64,000 nucleotides of DNA from Marinobacter sp. HL-58 (GCF_001314605.1 NZ_LIHP01000004.1:124001-188000), one strand, 5' to 3'; counted from the stretch's first letter, positions 1 to 10,590 are shown. Numbers and translations are program-made. Notes: generated by a model not told the origin, from the letters alone.

Positions 1-693
1 AAAGCCCGACTGCTGTGTGGTTATACCTCACCCTACCTGTTGGTCTGGAGTGCGGTGCTGGCCAGTGCGGCGGTGCCCGGGATTTTCCCGCCGGTGCCGC
101 TGATGAAAAAGGACATTCACGGCAACATACTGCCTTATATGTCCCGTCTGAAGTTTGTGGACGGTTCCGTGGTCAGTGACCTGCCGATCGAGCGCCTGAT
201 GCATCTGTACGACGTGAATTTCACCATCGTCAGCCAGACCAACCCCCATGTAGTGCCCTTTCTCAACCGCCGGGGCCAGGATGAGAAGATCAATCTCGCC
301 AATCTGCCCATGCACCTGCTGAAATCGGAAATCCAGTTCCATGGCCAGGGCATTTTCGATTACTTGCGCAAGCGGGTTCAGCCGGAAATACTGCGCCAGA
401 TATCGGGCCAGATGTACACCATCATGGGGCAGCGCTATTCCGGTGATGTGACCATCTCACCGTCCTATCGTTTGAAGGATTACCGCCGGATGCTTGCCAA
501 CCCCGACCCGGCCTGGGTTCGTGAGATGATATTGCAGGGGGAGCGGGCCACCTGGCCGAAGATTTCCATGATTCGTTCCCATGCCCGGATCTCCAAAACC
601 CTGGAGCGTTGCATTCGCCGTCTCAAATCCGAGCAACGCCGTTCCACCGCCGAGTTACGACTGGTAAGCAGTGCGGATTCCGGCACATCATGA
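1..693 (+). CDS. Patatin-like phospholipase, C-terminal part (truncated by window start)
   Basis: The reading frame is open from base 1 and ends at a TGA at 691-693, so only the C-terminal 230 residues are present. The visible part contains GYTSPYLLVWSAVLASAAVPG, then a stretch ending in DGSVVSDLPIERL. This is the usual layout of the second half of bacterial patatin-like phospholipases with a DUF3336 N-terminus, in which the Asp of the DG motif is one half of the Ser-Asp catalytic dyad. The nucleophile motif GxSxG would lie upstream of the window and cannot be checked. The C-terminal 50 residues are rich in Arg. Expected role is cleavage of acyl chains from phospholipid or triglyceride. Family assignment is by recall of motif and layout. 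Confidence 0.8.
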   Translation, partial: KARLLCGYTSPYLLVWSAVLASAAVPGIFPPVPLMKKDIHGNILPYMSRLKFVDGSVVSDLPIERLMHLYDVNFTIVSQTNPHVVPFLNRRGQDEKINLANLPMHLLKSEIQFHGQGIFDYLRKRVQPEILRQISGQMYTIMGQRYSGDVTISPSYRLKDYRRMLANPDPAWVREMILQGERATWPKISMIRSHARISKTLERCIRRLKSEQRRSTAELRLVSSADSGTS

Positions 694-791
694 GATGACA
701 GCCCCGGGAGCCGGGCGGTATGATACCGCGATGGCCGGGGAGCCCGATGGCGCCTCCCGCAAGCTCCGCCTGAGCACCTGACTGGACACTC

Positions 792-2507
792 ATGTACTAC
801 GATTTCTTCGGCTTCCGGGAACCCCCGTTTTCGATTGCCCCCGATCCCCGCTATCTGTACCTCAGCGAGCGCCACAAGGAAGCGCTGGCGCACCTGATGT
901 TTGGGGTGCAGGGGCAGGGTGGTTTCATCGTGATTACCGGCGAAGTCGGTACCGGAAAAACCACGGTCAGCCGCTGTTTTATCGAGAATGTGCCGGATCA
1001 TGTGGATATCGCCCTGATCCTCAATCCGAGGCTGTCCGCCCGGGAGTTGTTGTCCTCCATCTGTGACGAGCTTGAAATCCCCCACGAAGTCGGGGCCACC
1101 ATCAAGGAACTGGTGGGGCTGATCAACGATGATCTGCTCAAGGCCCATGCTGCCGGCCGTCACAAGGTGCTGATGATCGATGAGGCCCAGAACCTTTCCG
1201 CCGAGGTGCTGGAGCAACTAAGGCTGCTTACCAATCTGGAAACCGCTGAGAAGAAGCTGCTTCAGATTGTGCTGCTTGGCCAGCCGGAATTGCAGGCCAT
1301 CCTGGAACTGCCGGAACTCCGCCAACTGAACCAGCGGGTTACGGCGCGCTATCATCTGGATGCGCTCGGCCGTGAAGAAATCCCGGCCTACCTGCGCTAC
1401 CGGCTCAGTGTTGCAGGCCTTCGGGGCGAAATTTTCACCGACGGCGCGGTGCGGGCCCTCTTTCGTGCCAGCCAGGGCATTCCCAGGCTGATTAACCTGA
1501 TCAGTGATCGTGCGCTGCTGGGCGCCTATGCCGAGGGTGAGCACCAGATTACGGCAGCCCATATCCGCACCGCAGCCCGGGAAGTGAACGGAAAGCCGGC
1601 CCGGCGACGCTCGGGTAGCGTCTCTGCAAAAGCCCACCTGTTATTGGTGGCTGCCAGTATTGTGATGGCCGTTATCATGACGGTCTGGGCACTGGACCGG
1701 TTGCCGGGAGCGGGCTGGATGACGCCCGACGCAACAGCCGGCGATGAGGGCGACGTCCTGTCAGGGGAGATTCAGCGTGTAGAGCCGGCGCAGCCTGAGC
1801 TGCAGCCGGTGATTGTGCAGCCAGACCTGCCAGAACAAAGCCCGGCGTTCGACGAAGATCAGCGTGAGCCGGAACCGGAAACCCTGGCGGAGGATTTCGA
1901 GTTTGCCTCCGGCGCTCTGTCCCTGCCGGAGGCGTTCCGGGAGTTGTTCAGCGTGTGGGGGAGAGAATACCGTGTCTCTGAAAGCCCCGTGGCCTGTCGT
2001 TATGCCGAGGAGCAGGGCCTTCGCTGTCTGGAGAACCGGGGCTCCCGGCGCAGCCTGGAATACCTGGACCGGCCGGCGATCCTGAAACTTCGTAATGGCG
2101 AGGGTAACAACCGTTATGCGGTGCTGAGCGGTCTTGATCAGGATCGAGCCACCCTGGAGCTGCCGGAAGGCCGCCGGGAAGTGACGTTTTCCAGCCTGGA
2201 GCCCTATTGGTACGGAGAGTTCACCGTGTTATGGGAAGTGCCTTCCCATATTGATGATGAGGAAGGCGGTGTTTCAGAGCAGATCTGGATGGGGTCGCGG
2301 ATGATGGAGCTGGCGAGCCGCTATGCTGATTCCCGCGAGGAGGAAAACCGCGTTAACCGCATGTCTGCGGAAGAACAGATACGCTGGTACCAGGAGCGCA
2401 AGGGCCTGACGGTGGACGGTATTGCCGGTGCCATGACCATTATCCAGATGAATAATGATCTTGAGTCCGGTGGCCCGCGGCTCAGCTCGCAGGGGATGGT
2501 TAACTGA
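792..2507 (+). CDS. gspA: ExeA/GspA-type AAA ATPase with peptidoglycan-binding domain
   Basis: A 571-residue inner-membrane ATPase of the ExeA/GspA family, which works with GspB to insert or assemble the type II secretion secretin through peptidoglycan. The Walker A motif GEVGTGKTT lies at residues 50-58 and Walker B (VLMIDEAQ) near 125-132. A single membrane helix is at about 281-301. The periplasmic part ends with a peptidoglycan-binding repeat (WYQERKGLTVDGIAG) near residue 540. The next gene, one base after the stop, is the matching GspB partner, which supports the call over MshM or other ExeA-like ATPases. No convincing ribosome site is visible before the ATG. Confidence 0.88.
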   Translation: MYYDFFGFREPPFSIAPDPRYLYLSERHKEALAHLMFGVQGQGGFIVITGEVGTGKTTVSRCFIENVPDHVDIALILNPRLSARELLSSICDELEIPHEVGATIKELVGLINDDLLKAHAAGRHKVLMIDEAQNLSAEVLEQLRLLTNLETAEKKLLQIVLLGQPELQAILELPELRQLNQRVTARYHLDALGREEIPAYLRYRLSVAGLRGEIFTDGAVRALFRASQGIPRLINLISDRALLGAYAEGEHQITAAHIRTAAREVNGKPARRRSGSVSAKAHLLLVAASIVMAVIMTVWALDRLPGAGWMTPDATAGDEGDVLSGEIQRVEPAQPELQPVIVQPDLPEQSPAFDEDQREPEPETLAEDFEFASGALSLPEAFRELFSVWGREYRVSESPVACRYAEEQGLRCLENRGSRRSLEYLDRPAILKLRNGEGNNRYAVLSGLDQDRATLELPEGRREVTFSSLEPYWYGEFTVLWEVPSHIDDEEGGVSEQIWMGSRMMELASRYADSREEENRVNRMSAEEQIRWYQERKGLTVDGIAGAMTIIQMNNDLESGGPRLSSQGMVN

Positions 2508-2508
2508 C

Positions 2509-3255
2509 ATGTCCTATATCCTTGATGCTCTGAGAAAATCGGAAAACGAGCGCCGTCAGGGCCGTGTGCCGGATCTCGGCCAACAGGTCCAGATGATCCA
2601 TAAGCCCAGGAAGAAGTCCGTGCCGGTACTGGTGTGGGTAGCCATTGGCCTGGTGCTGAATGCGGGCATTCTGGTCTGGGCGTTCTGGCCTGAAAATAAC
2701 AGGCTCTCCGCGGGGGAGCCTTCCGGGCAGCCGGTGGAGGCCCCTCAGGTTGCAGAGGCTGAACCGGCTGCAACGGCCCCGGAGCCCGTGCAGTCCGCGC
2801 CGGAACCGATTCCGGAAGTCAGGCCTGCGGAGGCATCCTCAAGGGAAAGTGATACCCTGGCCAATGCCATTGAAATACCGGTGCCGACCGTGTCCGGAAC
2901 TCAGCCCGGTGACAGCCGTGAGCGGCCAACGGTGATTGTTCCGACACCCCGGGAACCCAGTGCGGTCAATCCCTCCGAATCAGTTGATAACGATACAACC
3001 GCCGAACGCACACCACACCTTGTCGAGCTGCCATTGTCATTTCAGAAACGAGTACCTGACCTTATCTTCAACAGTCATATTTATGCTTCCGAGCCATCCT
3101 CCAGGCGGGTGATGATCAACGATCACTATCTGAAACCCGGTGAATCATTTTCCGGCATTGCCGTTGAACGGATTACCGAGGAAGGGGTTGAACTGAGTAT
3201 GGATGGCCGTCGCTTCCGTGTCGGTGTCGTTCGCAACTGGGTGAGCCCCGAGTAA
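2509..3255 (+). CDS. gspB: General secretion pathway protein B
   Basis: 248 residues. The start is the ATG at 2509, one base after the gspA stop, because it gives the characteristic GspB N-terminus MSYILDALRKSENERR. An upstream in-frame extension into gspA is not credible. A transmembrane helix covers about residues 38-60. A Pro/Glu-rich linker runs to about 165, and a C-terminal T2SSB domain at about 185-247 includes SHIYASEPSSRRVMIND. It is expected to form the inner-membrane and periplasmic GspAB complex. Its stop codon overlaps the dinG start (TAATG), suggesting translational coupling. Confidence 0.88.
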   Translation: MSYILDALRKSENERRQGRVPDLGQQVQMIHKPRKKSVPVLVWVAIGLVLNAGILVWAFWPENNRLSAGEPSGQPVEAPQVAEAEPAATAPEPVQSAPEPIPEVRPAEASSRESDTLANAIEIPVPTVSGTQPGDSRERPTVIVPTPREPSAVNPSESVDNDTTAERTPHLVELPLSFQKRVPDLIFNSHIYASEPSSRRVMINDHYLKPGESFSGIAVERITEEGVELSMDGRRFRVGVVRNWVSPE

Positions 3256-5444
3256 TGGCACTGTCCGAGGACGTCAAACAGCAGATACAGCAGACCTACC
3301 GGGATGTGCTGGCTGGCAAGGATATCCGTGCACGCTACGGGCAGCGCCTGATGATTGCCGAGATTGCCCGCTACATGGGCGATATCACCGAGAACGACGG
3401 CCAGCGCACCTCCGCGGCCGGTACCTGCGTGGTGGAAGCCGGCACCGGTACCGGCAAGACCCTGGCCTACCTGATTGCGGCCATTCCCGTGGCCCGGGCC
3501 CTTGGCAAGACCCTGGTCATCTCCACGGCCACTGTGGCCCTGCAAGACCAGATTGTGCACAAGGACCTGCCGGACCTGAAGAAACACAGCAAGCTGGATT
3601 TCACCTGGACCCTGGCCAAGGGCCGCGGCCGGTACCTGTGTATGTCCCGGCTGGAAGCGCGACTTCACGACGAGGGTAATGGCGACAGTGACACCATGCC
3701 GCTGTTCCTGCTGGACGGGCCCGGCAAGGAAGAGCCCGGCACCCGGGCGTTCTTCGAGGATATGCTGGCCAGTTATGGCTCCCGCAAATGGGATGGCGAC
3801 CGCGACCACTGGCCGGACCAGATTCCCGATGATGTGTGGCGCCAGGTCACCACGGACCATCGCCAGTGCACCAATCGCCACTGCAGTTATTTCGACAGTT
3901 GTGCCTTCTTTGATGCCCGCAAGGACCTGGACGACGCCGACATTGTGGTGGCCAACCACGACCTGGTGCTGGCGGACCTGGCTCTTGGCGGTGGCGCCAT
4001 TCTGCCGGAGCCGGAAAGCGCCCTGTTTATCTTCGACGAAGCCCACCATTTGCCGGACAAGGCCCTGAATCACTTTGCCGCGTCGGTGCCGCTCAATTCC
4101 ACACGGCAATGGCTGAAACAGCTGTCACAGGCCCTGGGCAAGATGCAGCCGTTCCTGACCCCCGGCACCCAGGCGGCGAAAACCATCGACCGCATCAGCT
4201 CTGCTTCACGGGAGGTGGATGTCACCCTGGCGAAAGTCTACGAGGAGGCGGAGCAGAACACCGGCTGGGAATTCAACGAAGAACGGCGCTCCGCCCAGTG
4301 GCGTTACCCGGAAGGGGCATTGCCGGAGGCGCTCGCCGGGCTGGCGGTGGAAGCCCGGATAGCTACCGCAACACTGACGCGACAGCTCGGTGTGATGGTG
4401 GAAGAACTGCAGACCGCGTTCGACGAACGCAAGGCCAGCGATGTGGACCGGGATACCGCCGAGTCGTGGTACCCGGTGATCGGTTCATTCCACAGCCGCG
4501 CCGAAGATCAGCTGCGTTTGTGGGCGGCCTGGAGCGATAACCCCGGCCAACCGGCGCAAGATCCCGAACAGGGGGAAGACACGCCCGCCAGTCAGAACAA
4601 GCGCTCCGGCCCCCCAGCGGCACGCTGGGCGGTGCGGCAGCGGTGGGAACATGCCGAAGACATCACACTCTTCAGCAGTCCGGTGCTGGCGGATAACCTG
4701 TTGTATTCAAGGCTGTGGTCCCGGGCCTACGGCGCGGTTCTCACCAGTGCCACCCTCACGGCCCTGGGCAGGTTTGATCGCCTGAAGGCCCGGGCCGGCC
4801 TGCCGGAAGCCAGCCGGTTTGTGGTGGTTCCCAGCTCCTTCCGCTATGGGGAGATGGCCACCGTGGAAGTGCCTGCCATGACGGCCATGCCGACGGACGA
4901 CAGTTTCACCGACCAGGTGGTGTCGCGCCTTCCTGACCTGTGGGCTGGCGAGAAAGCAACTCTGGTGCTGTTTACATCCCGGCGGCAGATGAAGCTGGTA
5001 CGGGATGCTCTGGCACCGGACTACCCGGAGCTGATCACCACCCAGGACGACATGGCCAAAGGGGAGGTGCTGCGCCGGCATTGCAGCCGTGTGGACGAGG
5101 GCCTTCCCAGCGTGCTGTTCGGCGTGGCCAGCTTTGCCGAGGGCATTGACCTGCCGGGCAAGTATCTCAGCCATGTGGTGATCACGCGCCTGCCGTTCTC
5201 GGTGCCGGATGACCCGATCGAGGCCAGCCTGGCGGAGTGGGTAACACACCGTGGCGGCAATCCGTTCATGGAAATCACCGTGCCTGACGCCTCCATCAAA
5301 CTGGTGCAGGCCGTGGGCCGCCTGCTGCGGACCGAGTCCGATACCGGTCGGGTCACCATTCTGGACCGTCGTATCATTGCCCGCCGGTATGGCCAGCTGT
5401 TGCTGGACGCGCTGCCGCCGTTCCGGCGTATCATCGAGCCATAA
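3255..5444 (+). CDS. dinG: ATP-dependent DNA helicase DinG (Fe-S, XPD-like)
   Basis: 729 residues, close to the usual DinG length. This is a 5'-3' superfamily 2 helicase that resolves R-loops and other structures behind forks. Walker A (EAGTGTGKT) is at residues 61-69 and the DEAH box at about 260-263. Four cysteines, near residues 129, 205, 210 and 216, match the Fe-S cluster ligands of the family. The C-terminal helicase motif VQAVGRLLRTESDTGR is present. The start overlaps the gspB stop by one base, an unusual partner for a secretion pair, so the coupling is probably only positional. A hairpin terminator follows at once. Confidence 0.95.
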   Translation: MALSEDVKQQIQQTYRDVLAGKDIRARYGQRLMIAEIARYMGDITENDGQRTSAAGTCVVEAGTGTGKTLAYLIAAIPVARALGKTLVISTATVALQDQIVHKDLPDLKKHSKLDFTWTLAKGRGRYLCMSRLEARLHDEGNGDSDTMPLFLLDGPGKEEPGTRAFFEDMLASYGSRKWDGDRDHWPDQIPDDVWRQVTTDHRQCTNRHCSYFDSCAFFDARKDLDDADIVVANHDLVLADLALGGGAILPEPESALFIFDEAHHLPDKALNHFAASVPLNSTRQWLKQLSQALGKMQPFLTPGTQAAKTIDRISSASREVDVTLAKVYEEAEQNTGWEFNEERRSAQWRYPEGALPEALAGLAVEARIATATLTRQLGVMVEELQTAFDERKASDVDRDTAESWYPVIGSFHSRAEDQLRLWAAWSDNPGQPAQDPEQGEDTPASQNKRSGPPAARWAVRQRWEHAEDITLFSSPVLADNLLYSRLWSRAYGAVLTSATLTALGRFDRLKARAGLPEASRFVVVPSSFRYGEMATVEVPAMTAMPTDDSFTDQVVSRLPDLWAGEKATLVLFTSRRQMKLVRDALAPDYPELITTQDDMAKGEVLRRHCSRVDEGLPSVLFGVASFAEGIDLPGKYLSHVVITRLPFSVPDDPIEASLAEWVTHRGGNPFMEITVPDASIKLVQAVGRLLRTESDTGRVTILDRRIIARRYGQLLLDALPPFRRIIEP

Positions 5445-5475
5445 AAAAAGAGCCAACCCAATCGGGTGGCTCTTG
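5443..5475. terminator. Intrinsic terminator between dinG and the MalT-type regulator gene
   Basis: The hairpin arms AGAGCCAACCC and GGGTGGCTCT are separated by AATC. There is a run of seven A on the left, so the T-tract is strong only for minus-strand transcripts. On the plus strand the following bases are TTGTAAAG, a weak tail. It may serve both directions. Confidence 0.65.
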
Positions 5476-5704
5476 TAAAGTGGGCTCTTTACGAACCCGG
5501 GCGTCGAAACAACGCGGAACAAGAAGTCTGAAGGCCTGAAGTTTCAGAATTCTTACCGAGGTTTCCCTCAGCGTCGGAAGAATCATAAAAGAGGAGGGGG
5601 CGTATCTGGATCGTCCAAAGGGCGTAGTGGGTCATTAAATATCGGCGAAAATGTGAAATGGGTCACAAAAATGCAGGGATTCAAGGCCCCCCATTAACGG
5701 ATTG
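5445..5704. other. Convergent intergenic region with a CRP-like site
   Basis: This 260-base gap holds the terminator at its left end and a perfect CRP-type palindrome at 5652-5667. No credible coding frame is seen. Because the terminator's T-tract points leftward, a short minus-strand RNA from about 5640 to 5446 is conceivable, but no good -35/-10 pair was found. Confidence 0.5.
5652..5667. promoter_or_regulatory. CRP/Vfr-like operator, perfect consensus
   Basis: TGTGAAATGGGTCACA matches TGTGA-N6-TCACA at all ten fixed positions. It lies just beyond the 3' end of the MalT-type gene, between two convergent genes, so its target is unclear. Confidence 0.45.
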
Positions 5705-8425
5705 CTACGCCAACAACCGCAGTTCCCGGGCCCGGGCCAGGGCTTCTGTGCGTGAGCCCACCGCCAGTTTGCCGTAGAGGTTGCGGATATGCGCTTTTAC
5801 GGTGGTCGGGGCTACGCCCATGGTCCTTGCGATATCCTTGTTTGCCAGGCCCTGGTTGATCAGCTCCAGCACTTCCAGTTCCCGCTGGCTGAGTGGTTCC
5901 GGCAGTTCATCGTTGCCCGAGTCCGCCGGGGCGGACGTCTCCTGAGGGGGCTCCACAGCCGTTGTCTCTGCCTCCGACTGTTCACGCAGCATGTCCAGCA
6001 CGCGGGTGTTCCAGCGCCCCGGTGCCTTCAGTGAAGGCAGTTCCAGGCACAGCCTGCGGATAGTGGGGCTTTCCTCTGCCAGCAGGCGCATGAAACCCGC
6101 ATCCGCGGCCTGCTGTACCGCCCGGGCAAGCATCTGTTCCGCCTCCCGGGTTTTCCCCTCCGCATAAAGCGCATTGCAATAGACCAGCTGGATTTCCACC
6201 AGATGACGGAAATGCTGGTCCTTTTCGGCGCTCAGGCGCAGGGGGGCGAGGGTGGCCATGGCTTCCCGTGTGTGGCCCTGGGCAACCTGTACCCGGGCAA
6301 TACTGATCTGATTCTGTTCCCGGTTCAGGGGATTGGTGAAACGGTCATTCGTTACCTGCTGCATCCATTCCCCGGCCAGATCCAGGTGCCCGGTGGCCAG
6401 GTAACAGCGAGCCAGCAGGGCAGAGCAGGCCGGTGGTTCGAACAGGATATGCTCGCGTCTTCGACGTGCCACGCTGGCGGCGTCTTCCAGGGCTTCTATC
6501 GCTTCCTGGTAACGGCCTTCGCTGAACGCGAGGTGGCCGCGAACAAACTGGATGATCACATGCTGGCCGGGTTCCGTCCCGTTTTTCACGTGCTCCAGCA
6601 ACGGTGCCAGGTAGGAAGCCGCCAGTTGGGGTTCGTTTCGCTCCCGGTAGATCTCGATCAGTGCGCTGTTCTGCCAGCAGGAAATCAGCTTGGGCTGACG
6701 GGGGTCGCTGTGATGCTGGTCCACCCATTGCCGCACCCGGGTGCAGGTATCCAGGGCCTCGTCGATGTCACCACGATTGTACTGGATCCAGGCCAGCAGA
6801 CCACCGCTGGAGAGTACAGTGCTGGGCTTGCGCTCCAGCTCGCCATAACGCACCGCTGATTTCAGGGCGTCTTCCGCGGCGGCCAGATCCCCCTTGCCAT
6901 AATAGTCCAGGCCAACTCCGTAATAAGTGACCGACTTCAGGGGAATCCGGGTGTGGTCGATGTCCTTCAATACCTGCTGGGTGAGATCGCTGGCGTTCTT
7001 GTCATCACTCTTCGAGCGCGCCAGGTAGGACCGGATCAGCGAAATTTCGCTCTGCAGGCCAAGGGCCCCTTCGGCATCCGGATGAGAGTCCGCCACGCGC
7101 TTGTCCAGCATGTCTTCCAGTTCCCCGAGTAGCGGGTCCAGCACGTCAACCCGGTTGGCGAAGAACAGGGCCCAGACCCTCAACATGAGCAACTGGGGGC
7201 TGCTTTGCAGGATATCGGCGGGCAGGGCGTCAAGCCAGCTCAGAACCGGAAGGTGGAAACCGCCGTGGATCAGGTTGTTGCCATGCTCCGCAAGCACCCG
7301 GGCCAGCCAGGGCCAGTCCTGGTGCTGGACAATCTGGGAAATGCCCTCCTGGACATGGCTGTGGGTCAGCAACCAGTCAACGGCACGCTGCCAGTGTTGT
7401 TCGGTGTCCGCCGGTTTGAAATGCCTGGCCCGTTGCAGCAGCGCATCGCGGAACAGATCGTGATAGCGGAACCATTCGTTGCGGGTATCCAGCGGGATCA
7501 GAAACAGGTTTTCCCGCAACAGTTGCTCGAGCAGTGCCTGGCTGTTGGTGGTTCCCCGCACAGCATCACACAGGGATGCGCAAAGCCTCGGGCAGCATGC
7601 GGTGTCCAGAAGGAACTCCCGGACCGGGGCCGGTTGCTGCTCCAGGACCTCGGTCAGCACATAATCGCTGATCTTTCGTTCATCCAGGTCTATGTGTTGC
7701 GGGCGTTCGCCGGATTTCTGGTCTTCAATGCTGCCACCGGAAAGTGCAGATAACTGCATGGCGGCCACCCAGCCTTCGGTTTTTCGGCAAATCTTTCGCA
7801 CTTCCTGTTCGGAAAGTTCCAGCCCCATGGTGTCGTGGAAAAATTTCCGGCATTCCTCCTCCGAAAACGCCAGCAGACCGGGGTGTATGTCCTCTACCCA
7901 GCGACGAACCCGCCACCGGGATAATGGCAGGGCGGGTTCGGTGCGGGAGGCAAGCGTAACCAGGATGCCTGGGGGCAGGTAATCGATAAAATAGGACACC
8001 TGGCGCTGCAGTTGCGGATCACGGATGAAGTGGTAATCGTCGAGAACCAGCGACCAGGGGGAACCGTCCGCGGCGAGGACGTTGATCAGGCCGGTGATGG
8101 GGCCTTCCAGTTCCTGCAGGCTGCAGTGGCTGAGCTGTAGCCGGCATTCTTCCAGGCCGGCAAGGCCATTGTGTTCAAACGCTCCCACCACGTACTGCCA
8201 GAAACGCCGGGGCTCATCATCGTGTTCATCAAGGGATAGCCAGGCGACGGTGCCGGGGGAGCGGGAACACCACTGACTCACCAGTGTGGTCTTGCCGAAT
8301 CCGGCCGGCGCCACCACCAGGTTCAGCCGCTTGGTGCCATCCGGCTGCAACAGGGCGCTCAGGCGCTCACGCTGCACCGAGCGGGGGTCGGCGGTTGGTC
8401 TGAGGAACTTGGTGGTTAGCAGCAT
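5705..8425 (-). CDS. LuxR-family transcriptional regulator, MalT-type (STAND ATPase)
   Basis: 906 residues with the MalT architecture. The N-terminal NTPase carries Walker A (APAGFGKTTL) at residues 39-48. A long helical-repeat sensor region of TPR type follows over about 350-800. A C-terminal LuxR helix-turn-helix (SQRELEVLELINQGLANKDI and following) covers about 840-900. Such proteins bind an inducer plus ATP, oligomerise and activate transcription. The inducer cannot be inferred: no maltose or glycerol genes are nearby, and the symbol malT is therefore withheld. The gene is divergent from cysB. A near-consensus CRP-like site lies 39 bases upstream of its start, which parallels the CRP control known for E. 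coli malT. Confidence 0.88.
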   Translation of the reverse strand: MLLTTKFLRPTADPRSVQRERLSALLQPDGTKRLNLVVAPAGFGKTTLVSQWCSRSPGTVAWLSLDEHDDEPRRFWQYVVGAFEHNGLAGLEECRLQLSHCSLQELEGPITGLINVLAADGSPWSLVLDDYHFIRDPQLQRQVSYFIDYLPPGILVTLASRTEPALPLSRWRVRRWVEDIHPGLLAFSEEECRKFFHDTMGLELSEQEVRKICRKTEGWVAAMQLSALSGGSIEDQKSGERPQHIDLDERKISDYVLTEVLEQQPAPVREFLLDTACCPRLCASLCDAVRGTTNSQALLEQLLRENLFLIPLDTRNEWFRYHDLFRDALLQRARHFKPADTEQHWQRAVDWLLTHSHVQEGISQIVQHQDWPWLARVLAEHGNNLIHGGFHLPVLSWLDALPADILQSSPQLLMLRVWALFFANRVDVLDPLLGELEDMLDKRVADSHPDAEGALGLQSEISLIRSYLARSKSDDKNASDLTQQVLKDIDHTRIPLKSVTYYGVGLDYYGKGDLAAAEDALKSAVRYGELERKPSTVLSSGGLLAWIQYNRGDIDEALDTCTRVRQWVDQHHSDPRQPKLISCWQNSALIEIYRERNEPQLAASYLAPLLEHVKNGTEPGQHVIIQFVRGHLAFSEGRYQEAIEALEDAASVARRRREHILFEPPACSALLARCYLATGHLDLAGEWMQQVTNDRFTNPLNREQNQISIARVQVAQGHTREAMATLAPLRLSAEKDQHFRHLVEIQLVYCNALYAEGKTREAEQMLARAVQQAADAGFMRLLAEESPTIRRLCLELPSLKAPGRWNTRVLDMLREQSEAETTAVEPPQETSAPADSGNDELPEPLSQRELEVLELINQGLANKDIARTMGVAPTTVKAHIRNLYGKLAVGSRTEALARARELRLLA

Positions 8426-8676
8426 TGTTTCCCTGAATGCCGGTGGATGATTTGATAACGGATTGTGTGCTTTGTCACAGTTAAGTCAAGGGCCATACAG
8501 ACAAAACACCCGGTCACCATGCTGCGTTCTCTGTTTTTTGGTCTAAACTGTGGTGGAAGGGAATCTGTATACTCAATAAGAATGAAAAATCCTGTTTTTA
8601 TGCGTATTCTTCTACAATAACACAAGCGTATACATGCCCCGGTTCCGACCGGGCCTTATGGGGAGCGACAGGGTAG
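8426..8676. other. Divergent regulatory region between the MalT-type gene and cysB
   Basis: These 251 bases carry a CRP-like site at 8464-8479. Nearer to cysB is an AT-rich stretch in which AAGAAT (8579-8584) and ATTCTT (8606-8611) form a spaced dyad. This is a plausible LysR-type autoregulatory region for cysB, but no operator was confirmed. No coding frame is supported. Confidence 0.5.
8464..8479. promoter_or_regulatory. CRP/Vfr-like operator upstream of the MalT-type gene
   Basis: TGTGTGCTTTGTCACA matches nine of the ten fixed positions of TGTGA-N6-TCACA. It is centred about 46 bases before the start codon of the minus-strand regulator gene. Confidence 0.45.
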
Positions 8677-9654
<978 letters not shown>

Positions 9655-9659
9655 CTCGG

Positions 9660-9678
9660 GCCCGGGTTACTCCCGGGC
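9660..9678. terminator. GC-rich hairpin between convergent cysB and cysH
   Basis: GCCCGGG-TTACT-CCCGGGC is a perfect seven-base stem spanning the 3' end of cysH, six bases after the cysB stop. There is no T-tract on either side, so terminator function is only presumed. Confidence 0.4.
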
Positions 9679-10389
9679 GATGAGGTTTCCTGCGTGAAGG
9701 CCGCATTCTTTCTGTGTGGCTTCTTCCCACCACCAGCGGCCCTCGCGCTCGTGTTGTCCGGGCAGGATGGCACGGGTACAGGGTTGGCAACCAATGCTGA
9801 CAAAGCCCTTTTCATGAAGCTTGTTGTAGGGCGCTTCCGACATACGGATATAGTCCCATACCTCCTTTGAGCTCCAGTTCGCCAGCGGGTTGAACTTCAC
9901 CAGCTGCTTGTCTTCTGTGGAGAAGGCATCGTCAATCTGTACCACGGGCACGTCGTTGCGGGTGCCGGGGCTCTGGTCCTTGCGCTGTCCGGTGATCCAG
10001 GCGTCCACCGTAGCCAGTTTCCTGCGCAACGGATTTACCTTGCGAATGCCACAGCACTCGCCGTGGCCATCTTTGTAGAAACTGAACATGCCTTTACGGG
10101 TGACCAGGTCCTGCACCTCGGCGGCGTCGGGGAACATCACCTCTATCTCGATGCCGTAGTGTTCGCGGACCCGGTCTATGAATTCATAGGTTTCCGGATG
10201 CAGGCGCGCGGTATCCAGGGTAAAAACCTGCAGGTTATCCGTCAATTTATGGGCAAGCTCGATCAGTGCCACGTCTTCCGCACCGCTGAAAGAAATGGCG
10301 ATATTGTCGTACTTCGCCAGTGCCGCCTTGAGGACGGCCCTGGGGCTCTGGCCCTCGAGCTCGGCCTGTAGCTGTGAAATATCCGTCAT
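9667..10389 (-). CDS. cysH: Assimilatory adenylylsulfate/phosphoadenylylsulfate reductase
   Basis: 240 residues from the ATG at 10389, chosen because AGGTGA lies eight bases before it; GTG (10401) and ATG (10398) further upstream lack a spaced ribosome site. It reduces activated sulfate to sulfite with thioredoxin. The protein has the CC pair in [12 protein letters not shown], the CxxC in GCQPCTRA and the C-terminal catalytic ECGLH. The CC plus CxxC set is the [4Fe-4S] signature of APS-type reductases, so APS is the likely substrate rather than PAPS. It converges on cysB, its expected activator. Confidence 0.93.
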   Translation of the reverse strand: MTDISQLQAELEGQSPRAVLKAALAKYDNIAISFSGAEDVALIELAHKLTDNLQVFTLDTARLHPETYEFIDRVREHYGIEIEVMFPDAAEVQDLVTRKGMFSFYKDGHGECCGIRKVNPLRRKLATVDAWITGQRKDQSPGTRNDVPVVQIDDAFSTEDKQLVKFNPLANWSSKEVWDYIRMSEAPYNKLHEKGFVSIGCQPCTRAILPGQHEREGRWWWEEATQKECGLHAGNLIARE

Positions 10390-10590
10390 TGAACGCATCA
10401 CCTGGGGTGTAAATGTGTGATAAATCTACCATTAACCGGCTGTAGTCTGAAGGAATACCGGAATCTATCGATATAGCTGGCCATATCCACGATGCATTCC
10501 TGCGCGGATTTTTTTATCATAGCGCCTGATTCTGATTCCCCGGCTTCTTCCAGGCGGGGCTTACCGGCGTTTAATGACCAGGAGACCAAT

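Noticed and set aside
10492..10590. N-terminal extension of ThrH from an upstream ATG at 10492
   Set aside because: The GTG at 10591 has a good ribosome site and gives the conserved ThrH N-terminus; the upstream 33 codons match nothing in the family.
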